This document shows, piece by piece, positions 12,165 through 23,606 of a DNA stretch of 64,000 nt. The DNA is taken from NCBI GenBank assembly GCA_911728435.2, contig OU452198.1:44049902-44113901 (forward strand), written 5' to 3'. The notes under the pieces are model-generated. The model saw nothing but the letters and a program-made list of their open reading frames with translations, was not told the DNA's origin and did no database searches. Every line of letters starts with the position of its first letter. The first letter of the stretch is position 1. The position numbers were made by a program, and so were the translations under genes. Source of the DNA: Apoderus coryli (Eukaryota; Arthropoda; Insecta; Coleoptera; Attelabidae).

Positions 12165-13371
12165 ACTAATAAAAAGATTATTCGAGAAGTTTTTGATGCT
12201 TCTCAACATTTAAAGACAACACCCGCCGAAATTGTAAATACTTTTAGTGATTACTTTATTAGTTTCTCTAGGAAATCTGATTCGGTTAACTTGAAAAAAG
12301 CAACTCCCATAAATGTTACTTTAAGATCTTTTTATCTTTTCCCTACTACGGTTGACTAATTTATTGGAATTGCCAGAAAGGTTTGTAGGAAAAAATCAAG
12401 TGGTACAGATAACATTCCAGGTCCTGCGGTATTGAGTATTATTGAAATAATTGCAGAACCTCTATCCGCGATCATTGATAAGAGTTTTGAGGAAGGTGTT
12501 TTTCCAGAGTGCCTTAAACCATCAAAAATAGTTCCTATTTATAAACAAAAAGGTGATGCAAAAGATACAAATAATTACAGACCGTTGGCACTACAAAGTC
12601 AATTTAGTAAAATATTTGAGTGCTTATATAACATGAGACTTAATAATTATCTCGAAAATTTAAGATCCTCTCTTGCAACCAGAATGGATTCAGGATCGGT
12701 CGATCAACAGAAACAGCTATTAATCAGGCTTTGGACAACCTATACCAGTCACTCAATAATAAGGAAATAGCTCTTGGCCTTTTCTTTGATTTAAGCAAGG
12801 CGTTTGATTCCATAAGCCATGATCTTTTGTTTCTGAAACTGAATGCTGTTGGTATAAAAGGAGCAGCGGCCGCATGGATACGAAGCTATCTTACACAGCG
12901 TACACAGGTGGTTGAAATTGCAGGTGTCCGTTCGAGGACCGAGATCGTGAGCAGTGGGGTGCCGCAGGGCTCCTGTCTCTCACCTACCTTGTTTAATGTT
13001 TTTATTGACGATATCTCTGAAGTTCTGGGTATTTTTGGATATCCCATTCTTTATGCAGACAATACTAGTGTTTTTGTTTCAGCCAAGGATGAAGCAGGGT
13101 TAGTTCAGGCTGCCAACGTGCTGACGGGGGTGTGTGCATAACGGATTTACCCTTAATGCATTCAAAACGGTTGCTCTGCCTATATCTATAGCAAACAACA
13201 CCAGCAATAAGAGTTATCGGATACGTATAGAAGGTGAGTCTATAAAAAATGTGAGTAATACCAAATTTCTGGGAGTGTATACAGACAGCAAACTGATCTG
13301 GGACATACATATTGACACCATACTACCAAAAGTCAGTAGCTGTGTGTTTCTGATAAAGAATATTAGAGGTA
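12165..13371 (+). mobile_element. L2/CR1-like retrotransposon, 5' part, split by a DNA transposon
   Basis: RT reading frames at about 12,200-12,660 and 12,731-13,141, then 13,134-13,369. Blocks are NYRPLALQSQFSKIFE, LGLFFDLSKAFDSISH (motif A), SSGVPQGSCLSPTLF (motif B) and LYADNTSVFVS (motif C). Motif C reads YADN here, whereas the inverted sister copy at 16.9-18.2 kb has YADD. At least two frameshifts are present, near 12,665 and 13,140. The copy is interrupted after 13,371 by a TIR-bounded element and resumes at 14,924. Confidence 0.83.
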
Positions 13372-14923
13372 AGGTAAGGTGGGGTAAGAGCATTTTTGGG
13401 GCAAGTGCAGTATTCTCAACTTTTATTCAAGTTTCGTAGCGAAAGGTACGGCCATCTATGAAGACTGTCTCTAACGAATATGCCCAACTTAACCCAACCA
13501 CTACCAGCTATTTCTGTTTTCCGTTGTGTGAGTAACACGTTCCTGAATTTTAATGCGCATTTGAACTTGATACTCGAGTTGGTATTTGTTTTTTAATCTA
13601 TAAACATCAGTGAATTAATGCATCTTTAATTCGTAATTTTTGGTGGGTAGGTATGTTAATTAAGCTGTTTTTCTAATATTATTGTATTTTCGTAGTTGCT
13701 AACCTAAATTGTTGTTTTTGATGACATGACGCACTTGCCCCGGCTATTTTCTCTAGTGGGGCTAGTGCAGTCACTTTCAGCGGGGCAAGAGCTCTATACA
13801 ACGCACTTGCCCCATGCAACGTGTTTGTTTGGGGGCAGAAGTTATAACAAACAAAGATGTTTTAGAATTTCGAGAGAAAATGGATATCAAAAATGGGCCT
13901 ATACACAAGCTTTCAAAAAAAAAAAGAAGAATAACAAGGTCGCCAATACAAGTGACTCAGAAGAAAGCGATCTTGAATCTTGGGAAAGTGATCAAAGTGA
14001 GGACAGAATAACCGAGTTTGATGAAATGTCAGAGCGTGAAGATCCTGAAGTTGATCAAACCATATCACCTGTTGAAGAGATTGTTTCTACAACAGGGGAA
14101 ACCGATTTTCATAAAATCCAAAACGGAGACTTTGTAATAGATAACTTTTTTTGAAAAAAGAAAACTTACAAATATGTTTGTCTGATAACAGCTTTATCTG
14201 ACGATGAAGCTGAAGTAACATGTTTACGTAAAATGCGAAAATCATGGGAATTCAGGCTCGAAGAACAAGACAAATGTTCAATTTTATTGTCCGATATTAT
14301 TAAAAAACTTGAACAACCCAAATTGGTACCATATGGAGATAATCAAAAGTATATTTTCTCAAGTGCTGTAGAGGTATCTGAACAGTAGAAAAAGTTAAGT
14401 TATTAGTAGCTATATTTTGTGAAAAATTCTTTAAGTTACTTACCCATGTTTTATTACACCTTCATATTTTGATTTTTCAACGATTTTCTTAATGTTGTGC
14501 GTTTTCAAACATTTTTTTGTCATTTTCTTGATTTTAAACGTGTACTAATAAAATTTAAAAAGTTTAAAGCTTCTGTATTTTTTTTTTGCCAGTTTTGTTT
14601 TAATTTTATTTGAAAGTAAACATTTTATTGAGGTGATTGCTCTCGCCCCGTTTATAGTTTCGGCACATATAAGCTAAAATATTGAAGAAAACGCACTAGC
14701 CCCCAAATCATGGGGCAAGTGCGTTTTTGGCACCAAAAAAATAAAAATTGCATTATTTAGAAAATCCTTAATTCTATTAATTTTTGTCGACACTGGTCAA
14801 TAAAGTATAATATAACGTAATAACTCTCATAAGCGGGAAAGCCCTTGGCACTAATATAAAACACTCACTGCGTTTTTAAATTCACCTATTAATTTTTTGG
14901 TACACTCTTACCCCACCTTACCT
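13372..14923 (+). mobile_element. 1552 bp DNA transposon, perfect 19 bp TIRs, TA target site
   Basis: The ends are AGGTAAGGTGGGGTAAGAG (13,372-13,390) and its exact reverse complement (14,905-14,923), each flanked by TA (13,370-71 and 14,924-25). The inverted sister L2/CR1-like copy preserves the unoccupied target (GAGGTACCGTATCAACC, minus strand near 17,400), giving a direct empty-site comparison. GGGGCAAGTGC or one-mismatch versions occur near 13,399, 13,728, 13,758, 13,803, 14,694 and 14,712, clustered towards both ends like transposase-binding repeats. TA duplication is typical of Tc1/mariner/pogo elements. The internal ORF is only a C-terminal piece, so the copy is non-autonomous. Confidence 0.82.
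13726..14388 (+). pseudogene. C-terminal transposase-like remnant inside the TA element
   Basis: Open from 13,726 to a TGA at 14,152-54, then open in the same frame for 77 more codons to TAG at 14,386-88. After a basic KKKKKNNK stretch comes an acidic Ser-rich linker (TSDSEESDLESWESDQSED). Then a small folded-looking region follows, with NGDFVIDNFF, TYKYVCLITALSDDEAEV and a Pro-containing SDIIKKLEQPKLVPYG block. The arrangement (acidic linker, GDFV.. strand, K.P.P tail) reminds me of C-terminal regions attached to insect pogo-like transposases, but this is recall of style, not a demonstrated match. No catalytic DDE domain or DNA-binding HTH is left. The in-frame stop makes it a pseudogene. 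Confidence 0.45.
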
Positions 14924-15530
14924 TACTGTATCAACCAGCATTCTGAAATTGATATACTTCGGCTTAGTGTCCAGTCTACCTTGGCATCTGGAATCATATT
15001 TTGGGGAGGAGCCGGTGGACCGACTAGAGTATTCAGGGCCCAAAATAGGTTATAAGAGCAATACAAAAAATTCCTCAGACAGCATCATGTAGGGAACATT
15101 TTGTGAATTTGAAAATTATGACTTTTCCTTGCCTCTACATGTACGCACTCATAATTCATATCAAAAAACAAAGTGAATCGTTGCTTAAAAGAGAAGATGT
15201 TGACAATTATGGCACTAGAAACAAAAATAACGTGGTTTTGCCATTTTCTAGACTAGGTATTGGTCAGAAAAATCCTAACTATATCGACGTAAAGTGTTAT
15301 AATAAGATTCTGAAAATTAACAAATTTAAAAACCTAACATTTAGGAGATTTAAGCTGGAGTTGAGAAATTATTTTGTGTATAAATGTTTTCATTCTGTGG
15401 ATGAATTTTTGAACTATACAACGGATTAATAATATGTATCTATTAGTTATTATGTTTGACAATCCCATAATGTAACATGTTGTATTGTTATCATTCGGTG
15501 GAACTAAGAAATAAATAAAATAAAATACAC
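14924..15530 (+). mobile_element. L2/CR1-like retrotransposon, 3' part
   Basis: Continuation of the copy broken at 13,371. It carries the RT C-terminal end at 15,180-15,429 (REDVDNYGTRNKNNVVLPFS, then a YNKILKINKFKNLTFRRFK-like block ending in FLNYTTD). It finishes with AAATAAATAAAATAAAA near 15,510-15,526. Its 5' sequence continues directly from the interrupted half, as shown by the uninterrupted sister copy on the minus strand. Confidence 0.8.
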
Positions 15531-16264
15531 TTTTAAATTAATATACGAAAATTATAGGAAATAAATAAATAATAACTCACGGTAATATTTATTTGTTAAC
15601 AATAATTGGTCAATAAAATTTTGGTTTAGTTTTTTTAGAAAATAGTTTTGTGAGAGACCGGGAACACCTACGTACACCCCTGTCTACCGCATTACAAAAA
15701 TCCAGTGTCTACTTTTATCGCATTATAGTTGTTCGCAGGGACACCCGGTATGTCTTGTAAATTGCGCGTTAAATCAACTTCGCACAATTCAAAACATCTA
15801 TCAATACATTTTACGAGAGGTGTCGAATTCATCTCAATTTGCTGATTTCCTTCGTATTATTAAACTAGTATTTCTATAATAATAATATAAATTTGATGAC
15901 ACTGTCGTTCACCGTTCAATCACATCAACTGTAGGGAAATTAAAATTCTCATTTATAGACGTAATTTAAGAATATGTGAAATTACATCCGTAAAAACAAG
16001 TTTAAGTTTATTGATTTTTAACAAAAATATTCTACGGCTGAAAAACAAGATTAAATAGTAGGAGAATTACCAATAGGTGCCGGCTTTTCCTAAAGAAATC
16101 TGCAGAATCAAATTATCATCTGACATGTTTTTTTCTCTATTTTTCTTGAGCCAGATTTTTTTCAAACTCAAATAATAATACAAATAAATGGTTAATGAAA
16201 ATAGTTTAGACCTGTTTGGACAATTCCTAAGATCATGTTGTAGGAAGAATATTTATAGGTTATT
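15531..16264. other. no gene; one isolated repeat terminus
   Basis: AT-rich. GGGACACCCGGTATGT near 15,737-15,752 repeats the outer end of the long inverted repeat at 5.7/10.2 kb, suggesting a decayed copy of that family. Nothing else is recognisable. Confidence 0.5.
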
Positions 16265-16338
16265 ACTGCATAAAATAAAACAACTTTAGTTTTAAATATT
16301 TCCAAACTTTTATAATATACAAATTTATATTTCAAAAT

Positions 16339-16379
16339 CACACGACATGTTTCGTCCACACAGTGGCTTTATCAAGTGT
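16339..16379 (-). ncRNA. hammerhead-like motif, left palindrome arm
   Basis: Mirror image of the motif at 16,728-16,768, on the minus strand. See that entry for the structure. Core bases are degenerate, so activity is doubtful. Confidence 0.3.
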
Positions 16380-16727
16380 AACTTAAGACTAAAATACAAA
16401 ATATTTATATGGTTTATACAGGTAATAAAATATAGTAAAAGTGTAACAAAATGAAAACTAATAACTAGGTCACAGGTGCATAAAAACTACCTAGGGTTAC
16501 AAAAATTAAAAGAGGTTTAACAAAGGGGAATTATTTAAATCATTATTTAAATCAATAGCCAAACAGATTTAAATAATTCCCCTTTGTTAAACCTCTTTTA
16601 ATTTTTGTAACCCTAGGTAGTTTTTATGCACCTGTGACCTAGTTATTAGTTTTCATTTTGTTACACTTTTACTATATTTTATTACCTGTATAAACCATAT
16701 AAATATTTTGTATTTTAGTCTTAAGTT

Positions 16728-16768
16728 ACACTTGATAAAGCCACTGTGTGGACGAAACATGTCGTGTG
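16728..16768 (+). ncRNA. hammerhead-like motif, right palindrome arm
   Basis: ACAC (stem I) pairs with GTGT after the putative GTC cleavage triplet. The core reads TTGATAA in place of CTGANGA, then one extra base, a GCCAC/GTGG stem II with a three-base loop, and GAAACATGTC. Architecture matches hammerhead ribozymes known from Penelope-like elements, including the very short stem III. Two core substitutions predict little or no self-cleavage. Confidence 0.33.
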
Positions 16769-16892
16769 ATTTTGAAATATAAATTTGTATATTATAAAAG
16801 TTTGGAAATATTTAAAACTAAAGTTGTTTTATTTTATGCAGTTATAATGAATTTCCAACAAGTATCGGCTAATTCTATTCAGTTATAGGTTA

Positions 16893-18240
16893 TTAATAAA
16901 GTAATAACAAAAAATAAATAAATAATAGTAGATAATAATGAATATATATGTATGACATGAAATTAGAATAAATTGTTGTTAGAATCATTGTAACTTTAAA
17001 TGTTCTGGAAAAATATTTAAGTTTTATGTAATTTGTTTGAATCTGCCTGTTCATTGTGCAAATTGTTTTATTTTCTAAAATTCTAGAAAATGGCAAAACC
17101 ACGTTATTTTTGTTTCTAGTGCCATAATTGTGAATATCTTCTCTTTTAAGCAACTATTCACTTTGTTTTTTTATATGAATTATGTGTGCCTACATGTAGA
17201 GGCAAGGAAAAGTCATTATTTTCAAATTCACAAAATGTTCCCTACATGATGCTGTCTGAGGATTTTTTTGCATTGCTCTTATAACCTTTTTTTGGGCCCT
17301 GAATACTCTAGTCTCCTCCCCAAAATATGATTCCATATGCCAAGGTAGACTGGACTAAGCCGAAGTATATCAATTTCAGAATGCTGGTTGATACGGTACC
17401 TCTAATATTCTTCATCAGAAACACACAGCTACTGACTTTTGGTAGTATGGTGTCAATATGTAGGTATGTCCTAGATTAGTTTGTTGTCTGTATACACTCC
17501 CAGAAATTTGGTATTACTCACAGTTTTTATAGACTCACCTCCTATACGTATCAGATAACCCTTATTGCTGGTGTTGTTTGCAATAGATATAGGCAGATCA
17601 ACCATTTTTAATGCATTAAGGGTAAGTCCGTTATGCACACACCACCGAGACATCGCCCCAGTCACCACTTTGGCAGCCTGAACTAACCCTGCTTCATCCT
17701 TGGCTGAAACAAAAACACTAGTATCGTCTGCATAAAGAATGGGATATCAAAAAATATTCAGAATTTCAGAGATATCGTCAATAAAAACATTAAACAAGGT
17801 AGGTGAGAGACAGGAGCCCTGCGGCACCCCACTGCTCACGATCTCGGACCTCGAACGGACACCCGCAATTTCAACCACCTGTGTACGCTGTGTAAGATAG
17901 CTACGTATCCATGCGACCGCTGTTCCTTTTATACCAATAGCATTCAGTTTCAGAAACAAAAGATCATGGCTTATGGAATCAAACGCCTTGCTTAAATCAA
18001 AGAAAAGGCCAAGAGCTATTTCCTTATTATTGAGTGACTGGTATAGGTTGTCCAAAGCCTGATCAAGAGCTGTTTCTGTTGATCGACCGATCCTGAATCC
18101 ATTCTGGTTGCAAGAGAAGATCTTAAATTTTTCGAGATAATTATTAAGTCTCATGTTATATAAGCACTCAAATATTTTACTAAATTGACTTTGTAGTGCC
18201 AACGGTCTGTAATTATTTGTATTTTTTGCATCACCATACG
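16893..18240 (-). mobile_element. L2/CR1-like retrotransposon, inverted sister of the 12.2-15.5 kb copy
   Basis: Minus-strand RT frames 18,289-17,747 and 17,668-17,471, then a C-terminal piece at 17,153 that diverges after NNVVLPFSRILE. Motif A is LGLFFDLSKAFDSISH, motif B is SSGVPQGSCLSP, and the sequence near 17,725-17,745 gives LYADDTSVF, a frameshift away from the first frame. Over most of its length it matches the plus-strand copy closely and lacks the 1.55 kb DNA insertion, so it records that element's empty site. Its 5' end stops at about 18,237, exactly where the next palindrome begins. Confidence 0.82.
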
Positions 18241-19010
18241 TTTTTTTTAAATCTTTTTTACCCCATTTTACACTATTTTCAAACGCCAATGTGGTCTAAT
18301 ATTTTATATTCAATATTTTAGGTTATATTCAATTAAACGCATAAAAAATTATGCAGTATTTCGGATAAATTTAAGAACTATGAATTTTTTTAATTTTTGA
18401 ACCCTTGTTTAAACCCATTGCCTACGTTCAATGTTGCCCAAAATCTAATCAGCTCCTTGCCATGTCCAATAGTATTTTTGTACCAAATTTGGTTAAAATC
18501 TGTTAAGTGGTTTTTGCGTTTTCGTGGTTGCAGACAGACAGACAGTTTTTTAAAACTACTTATTAGCTCTCCATATCATATATGTAATATATGTATATAT
18601 TAGTTTCATGAAAAAATTTTTTTTTTTTAATTTCACCGGAAATACTTCTTTTTGGTCATTTTATACATAAATAAGTAGTTTTAAAAAAATGTCTGTCTGT
18701 CTGTCTGTCTGTCTGTATCCACGAAAACGCAAAAACCGCTTAACAGATTTTAACCAAATTTGGTACAAAAATACTATTGGACATGGCAAGGAGCTGATTA
18801 GATTTTGGGAAACATTGAGCGTAGGCAAAGAGTTTAAAAGAGGGTTCAAAAATTAAAAAAATTCATAGTTCTTAAACTTATCCGAAATACTGCATAATTT
18901 TTTACGCATTTAATTGAATATAACCTAAATTATTGAACATAAAATATTAGACCACATTGGCGTTCGAAAATAGTGTAAAATGGGGTAAAAAAGATTTAAA
19001 AAAAACGTAT
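18236..19010. repeat. large palindrome, ~335 bp arms, start of satellite
   Basis: 18,236-18,566 and 18,668-19,010 are inverted copies, each holding the sequence ACCAAATTTGGT and tetranucleotide (CTGT/GACA)n tracts near the centre (18,535-18,545 and 18,690-18,716). The right arm leads straight into the tandem array, and the left arm is an inverted satellite unit. The left end is flush with the truncated 5' end of the L2/CR1-like copy. Confidence 0.8.
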
Positions 19011-21760
19011 TGCTTAAAAATAGCAGAAATATTAACTAGTTATTGATAGTTTTGATAGAATATAACCTATAAAATGTGTCATGAATAACTTACTTTCATA
19101 GGCGTTCGTAAATAGTGGAAAAGGGGTCAAAACATAAAAAATATATATTTCCTAAACTTATTCGAAATATGGAATAATTTTTCATAGTTGTGATACAATA
19201 TAAGCTAAAAAATATTCCATAAAAGAATTGGTTCACAAAGGCGTTCGAAAATAGTTTAAAAAAAGGGTCAAAAACGAAAAAAAAAACGTTTCCCAAATAT
19301 ACCAGAAAAATTGGCTAATTATATATAGCTTTGATATAAGATAACCTAAAAAATGCAGCATAAAATTTTTATTCACATAGGCGTTCGTAAATAGTAGAAA
19401 AAGGGGTAAAATAAAAAAAATTAAAATGTAAAAAATTTTATATTTAACTAGATGAATTGGTGTTAAAAATACACGACAAAAATTAATGTACCATAGGCGT
19501 CCGTAAAAATTCTATAAAAGGGTCAGAAAAAATTTGTATCCGTGATAACTCAAAAACCACTTAACGGATTTTAACCACATTTGGTACGAAAATACTACAG
19601 GATAATTATAGGTGGTGATTAACATTGAGCGTAGGCAACGGGTTTAAAAGAGGTTTCAAAAATTTCAAAAATCATAGTTCTTAAACTTATCCGAAATATT
19701 GAATAATTTTTTATAGTTGTGATAGAATATAACCTAAAAAATGTTACATAAAAGAATTAGTTCACACAGGCGTTCGAAAATAGTGTTAAAAAAGGGTCAA
19801 AACGAAAAAAAAATGTTTCTCAAATATACCAGAAAAATGGATAATTATATAGAGCTTTGATATAAGATAACCTAAAAAATGCAGCATAAAATTTTTATTT
19901 ACATAGGCGTTCGTAAATAGTAGAAAAAGGGGTAAAATAAAAAAAAATTATAATGTAAAAATTTTTATATTTAACTAGATGAATTGGTGTTAAAAATACA
20001 CAACAAAAATTAATGTACCATAGGCGTCCGTGAAAATTCTATAAAAGGGTCAGAAAAAATTTGTATCCGTGATAACTCAAAAACCACTTAACGGATTTTA
20101 ACCACATTTGGTACGAAATTACTACAGGATAATTATAGGTGGTGATTAACATCGAGCGTAGGCAACGGGTTTAAAAGAGGTTTCAAAAATTTAAAAAATC
20201 ATAGTTCTTAAACTTATCCGAAATATTGAATAATTTTTTATAGTTGTGATAGAATATAACCTAAAAAATGTTACATAAAAGAATTAGATCACACAGGCGT
20301 TCGAAAATAGTGTTAAAAAAGGGTCAAAACGAAAAAAAAATGTTTCCCAAATATACTAGAAAAATTGGCTAATTATATATAGCTTTGATATAAGATAACC
20401 TAAAAAATGCAGCATAAAATTTTTATTTACATAGGCGTTCGTAAATAGTAGAAAAAGGGGTAAAATAAAAAAAATTAAAATGTAAAAATTTTTATATTTA
20501 ACTAGTTGAGTTGGTGTTAAAAATACACGACAAAAATTAATCTTCCATAGGCGTCCGTGAAAATTCTATAAAAGGGTCAGAAAAAATTTGTATCCGTGAT
20601 AACTCAAAAACCACTTAACGGATTTTAACCACATTTGGTACGAAAATACTACAGGCTATTTATAGGTGGTGATTAACATTGAGCGTAGGCAAGGGGTTTA
20701 AAAGAGGGTTCAAAAATTAAAAAAATTATAGTTCTTAAACTTATCCGAAATATTGAATAATTTTTTATAGGTGTGATAGAATATAACCTAAAAAATGTTA
20801 CATAAAAGAATTAGTTCACACAGGCGTTCGAAAATAGTCTTAAAAAAAGAGTCAAAAACGAAAAAAAAATGTTTCCCAAATATACCAGAAACATTGGCTA
20901 ATTATATATAGCTTTCATATAAGATAACCTAAAAAATGCAGCATAAAATTTTTATTTACATAGGCGTTCGTAAATAGTAAAAAAAAGGGGTAAAATGAAA
21001 AAAAAATTAAAATGTAAAAAATTTTATATTTAACTAGTTGAATTGGTGTTAAAAATACACGACAAAAATTAATCTTCCATAGGCGTCCGTGAAAATTCTA
21101 TAAAAGGGCCAGAAAAAATTTGTATCCGTGATAACTCAAAAACCACTTAACGGATTTTAACCACATTTGGTACGAAAATACTACAGGCTATTTATAGGTG
21201 GTGATTAACATTGAGCGTAGGCAAGGGGTTTAAAAGAGGGTTCAAAAATTAAAAAAATTATAGTTCTTAAACTTATCCGAAATATTGAATAATTTTTTAT
21301 AGGTGTGATAGAATATAACCTAAAAAATGTTACATAAAAGAATTAGTTCACACAGGCGTTCGAAAATAGTCTTAAAAAAAGAGTCAAAAACGAAAAAAAA
21401 ATGTTTCCCAAATATACCAGAAAAATTGGCTAATTATATATAGCTTTCATATAAGATAACCTAAAAAATGCAGCATAAAATTTTTATTTACATAGGCGTT
21501 CGTAAATAGTAAAAAAAAGGGGTAAAATGAAAAAAAAATTAAAATGTAAAAAATTTTATATTTAACTAGTTGAATTGGTGTTAAAAATACACGACAAAAA
21601 TTAATGTTCCATAGGCGTCCGTGAAAATTCTATAAAAGGGTCAGGAAAAAATTGTATCCGTGATAACTCAAAAACCACTTAACGGATAACCTACAACATG
21701 CAGCATAACAATTTTGTTTACATAGGCGTTCGTAAATAGTAGAAAAGGGGGCAAAATCAA
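19010..21760 (+). repeat. satellite array with ~530 bp higher-order unit
   Basis: TGTATCCGTGATAACTC recurs at 19,535, 20,062, 20,589, 21,120 and 21,652, spacings of about 527, 527, 531 and 532 bp. Each unit holds four related subunits of roughly 130 bp, marked by AGGCGTTCGAAAATAGT, AGGCGTTCGTAAATAGT, AGGCGTCCGTGAAAATTCT and GAGCGTAGGCAACGGG. This is a monomer-within-multimer arrangement. The last unit is cut short near 21,690, where a CGGATAACCTA junction skips most of the period. No ORF spans a unit. Confidence 0.88.
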
Positions 21761-22116
21761 TTTTATAATAAAACTAAAAAAAAATCAATTATTTTGCGTA
21801 CAAGAATTTGGCCTAGATCTGAAATATAAAATATCTGCGTATAAATAGTGCCTCCAAAGAGAAGAAAAAGGCACAAAACCCGATACAAAAAAAAAAAATA
21901 GCTGATGTCTAAAACAAAACAAAAATTTAGATAATTGACAAAAAGGTCATAAAATTATTACTTTTACACTTAAATATGGAGAGCTATTCGTGCCTCGAGG
22001 GCAACAGCTAGTTTATGTATAAAATGAGTGGTGTGGTGCAATTTTTTTTTCTATTTCAAAAATAAGCGTAAGTATTCGTATTTTTTCGGAGCTTGAACTA
22101 AATATATTATTTTCAG

Positions 22117-22322
22117 TTTTACTTTTTTCTTGTTCGGTTCTTATAAAATGGAATTTGTGTTAGAAAAGGAAAAAAATCTTTCAACCTGAGGAAGTTACTA
22201 ATTAGTAACGAAACGTCGTTTGTTTTGATTTCTGTGTGACGAAAATAAATATGAATATTTTTATGTAGAATAAAGAGGAATTTTTATAAGAACCGAACAC
22301 CCCAAGAAAAAAGTAAAACTGA
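22117..22322. repeat. short inverted repeat enclosing a hammerhead-like motif
   Basis: CAGTTTTACTTTTTTCTTG..TTCGGTTCTTATAAAA (22,117-22,150) is inverted at about 22,278-22,322 with a small GGGT indel. The motif at 22,183-22,222 sits in the loop. This is a second inverted arrangement of a Penelope-like type of end. Confidence 0.6.
22183..22222 (+). ncRNA. hammerhead-like motif
   Basis: CTGAGGA (22,186-22,192) fits the CTGANGA core. One extra A follows, then a perfect stem II (GTTACT-AATT-AGTAAC, 22,194-22,209), GAAAC, and GTC. Stem I is CAAC against GTTTG with a bulge. The extra base before stem II departs from the canonical core, but the same extra base is present at 27,574-27,613. Confidence 0.42.
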
Positions 22323-22389
22323 AAAAAATTAGAATAGCGGTTCAAGAATAATACAAAAATAAATATGTAAATATATTATCGTTTCATTT

Positions 22390-22700
22390 AAGTGATTGCT
22401 TGGACGCGGTCGCTGCAATTAATGCTGATTTGCATTCATTTTGTGCCATAGTCTTTGGAAGAAAGAATACGTATACAAAGACTACAGAACTCGTGCTTGA
22501 GACTCAGATTTGGTATAAGGAGAACTCAAAGAATAAGCTACACGCTCTCAATTATAAAATGGCTTAACATGGAAAATAGAAGATATCTACATGCGGCTTG
22601 TAGATTCTATATAAATGTGCATCACAAAAATACGCTGACACCTCCTACCTCCTGCTCGTTCTTCGGAATTATTTAAGAGATCGTACTCATATTTTATCAC
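22390..22700 (+). mobile_element. L2/CR1-like RT C-terminal fragment
   Basis: Frame 22,455-22,676 reads RIQRLQNSCLRLRFGIRRTQRISYTL then WLNMENRRYLHAACRFY. This is the same block as MQNSCVRLISGIRRG in the better copies of the window. Only this conserved C-terminal segment survives. Confidence 0.65.
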
Positions 22701-23330
22701 TAAATGTCATCAGTGTTCTGGAGGAGGATGCTGAAACAACTAGCATTGAGGCGAGGATTGTCAGGTTGCGGCTCGACGATCGGTCTGTTTCGCCATCTTA
22801 GAGTTCACAACAGAAATCCCTAAGTTGAAGTCATTTATGCTCCATAGCGAGTGAATGCTGCTGACTTGATCGCCAAGTTCAGGTCCTCTCGCTGATGTGT
22901 TAAGGAACCTCATAATAAATGACTTCGTTTCCGTTAATTAATTTAATTTTATTATTGAATAAAAAATAACCAAGAATAGAAAAATATCAATCAAATCCCT
23001 AATTTGCTATTGTTTCTGCTTAAATGAATATTTTCAAATACTATATTTAAAAGGAACTGTTCATTCATAACAAATTTTCTACTAATTAAGAATGAACAAT
23101 GGTTCAATAATAATTTTACTTCTGGTATGTTAATGCATAAATAATGTACCTATTCTATTGTTGTCGTTGACTAGTTGTGGACTTTGGTAGACAGAAGTAC
23201 CTACATACAGAAATGTATTACATGTGTATACAGGGTGGCTTGAATCCTGCTGACCCTTGTCATGCCGAGATAATCATGCCGCCATTTAAAAATGTGTGTA
23301 TAGGATAGTCCTAGGGTGGTTCGAATTCGA
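22700..23330. other. no recognisable gene
   Basis: AT-rich sequence. ACAGGGTGGCTTGAATCC near 23,230 resembles the ACAGGGTG ends of small DNA elements seen repeatedly in this window. Confidence 0.45.
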
Positions 23331-23606
23331 ATGCATCTCAGGATCTATAACTGTTTCATCTTACATCAGTGTGTGCCGAATTGCCGCCTCTTCGGAGATC
23401 CCGCCCGCGTGCGTTGCACACAATGCACTCCTGCGTACGAGAGCCCCGGCCTTCTTTAGGTATCTACAGTATCAAAAATATTGTGGTGAGGAACGTAAAA
23501 TCGACCTATTGTGACGTCAAAAACAAATCATTTCTAATGTGTAGTAGTTTCCATGTTGTCCGCGGACGTATTTAGGTCCTGATATATTCGTGCATTCGGA
23601 ACATGG
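23331..23606 (+). repeat. left arm of inverted repeat bracketing 4.9 kb
   Basis: Inverted match to 28,038-28,220, including GGATCTATAACTGTTTCATC, TATTGTGGTGAGGAACGTAA and TCCATGTTGTCCGCGGACGT. The left arm carries about 85 extra bases between the first two blocks. The arms enclose Tc1, mariner, RTE-like and Penelope-type fragments. Confidence 0.78.

Larger units (their letters stand above)
16265..16843. repeat. near-perfect palindrome, 277 bp arms, 24 bp spacer
   Basis: Left arm 16,265-16,541 and right arm 16,566-16,843 read as almost exact reverse complements by eye. Each arm contains one copy of a hammerhead-like motif with GACGAAACATGTCGTGTG. The 13 bp TTATAGGTTATTA lies just outside, starting near 16,254 and again near 16,883, consistent with a target-site duplication around an inserted inverted dimer. 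The arm sequence resembles the terminal repeats of Penelope-like elements, which carry such motifs and make duplications of this size. Confidence 0.75.

Noticed and set aside
19010..21760. Regular repeats considered as a CRISPR-like array
   Set aside because: Period is about 530 bp with related subunits and no unique spacers; the sequence is eukaryotic satellite.
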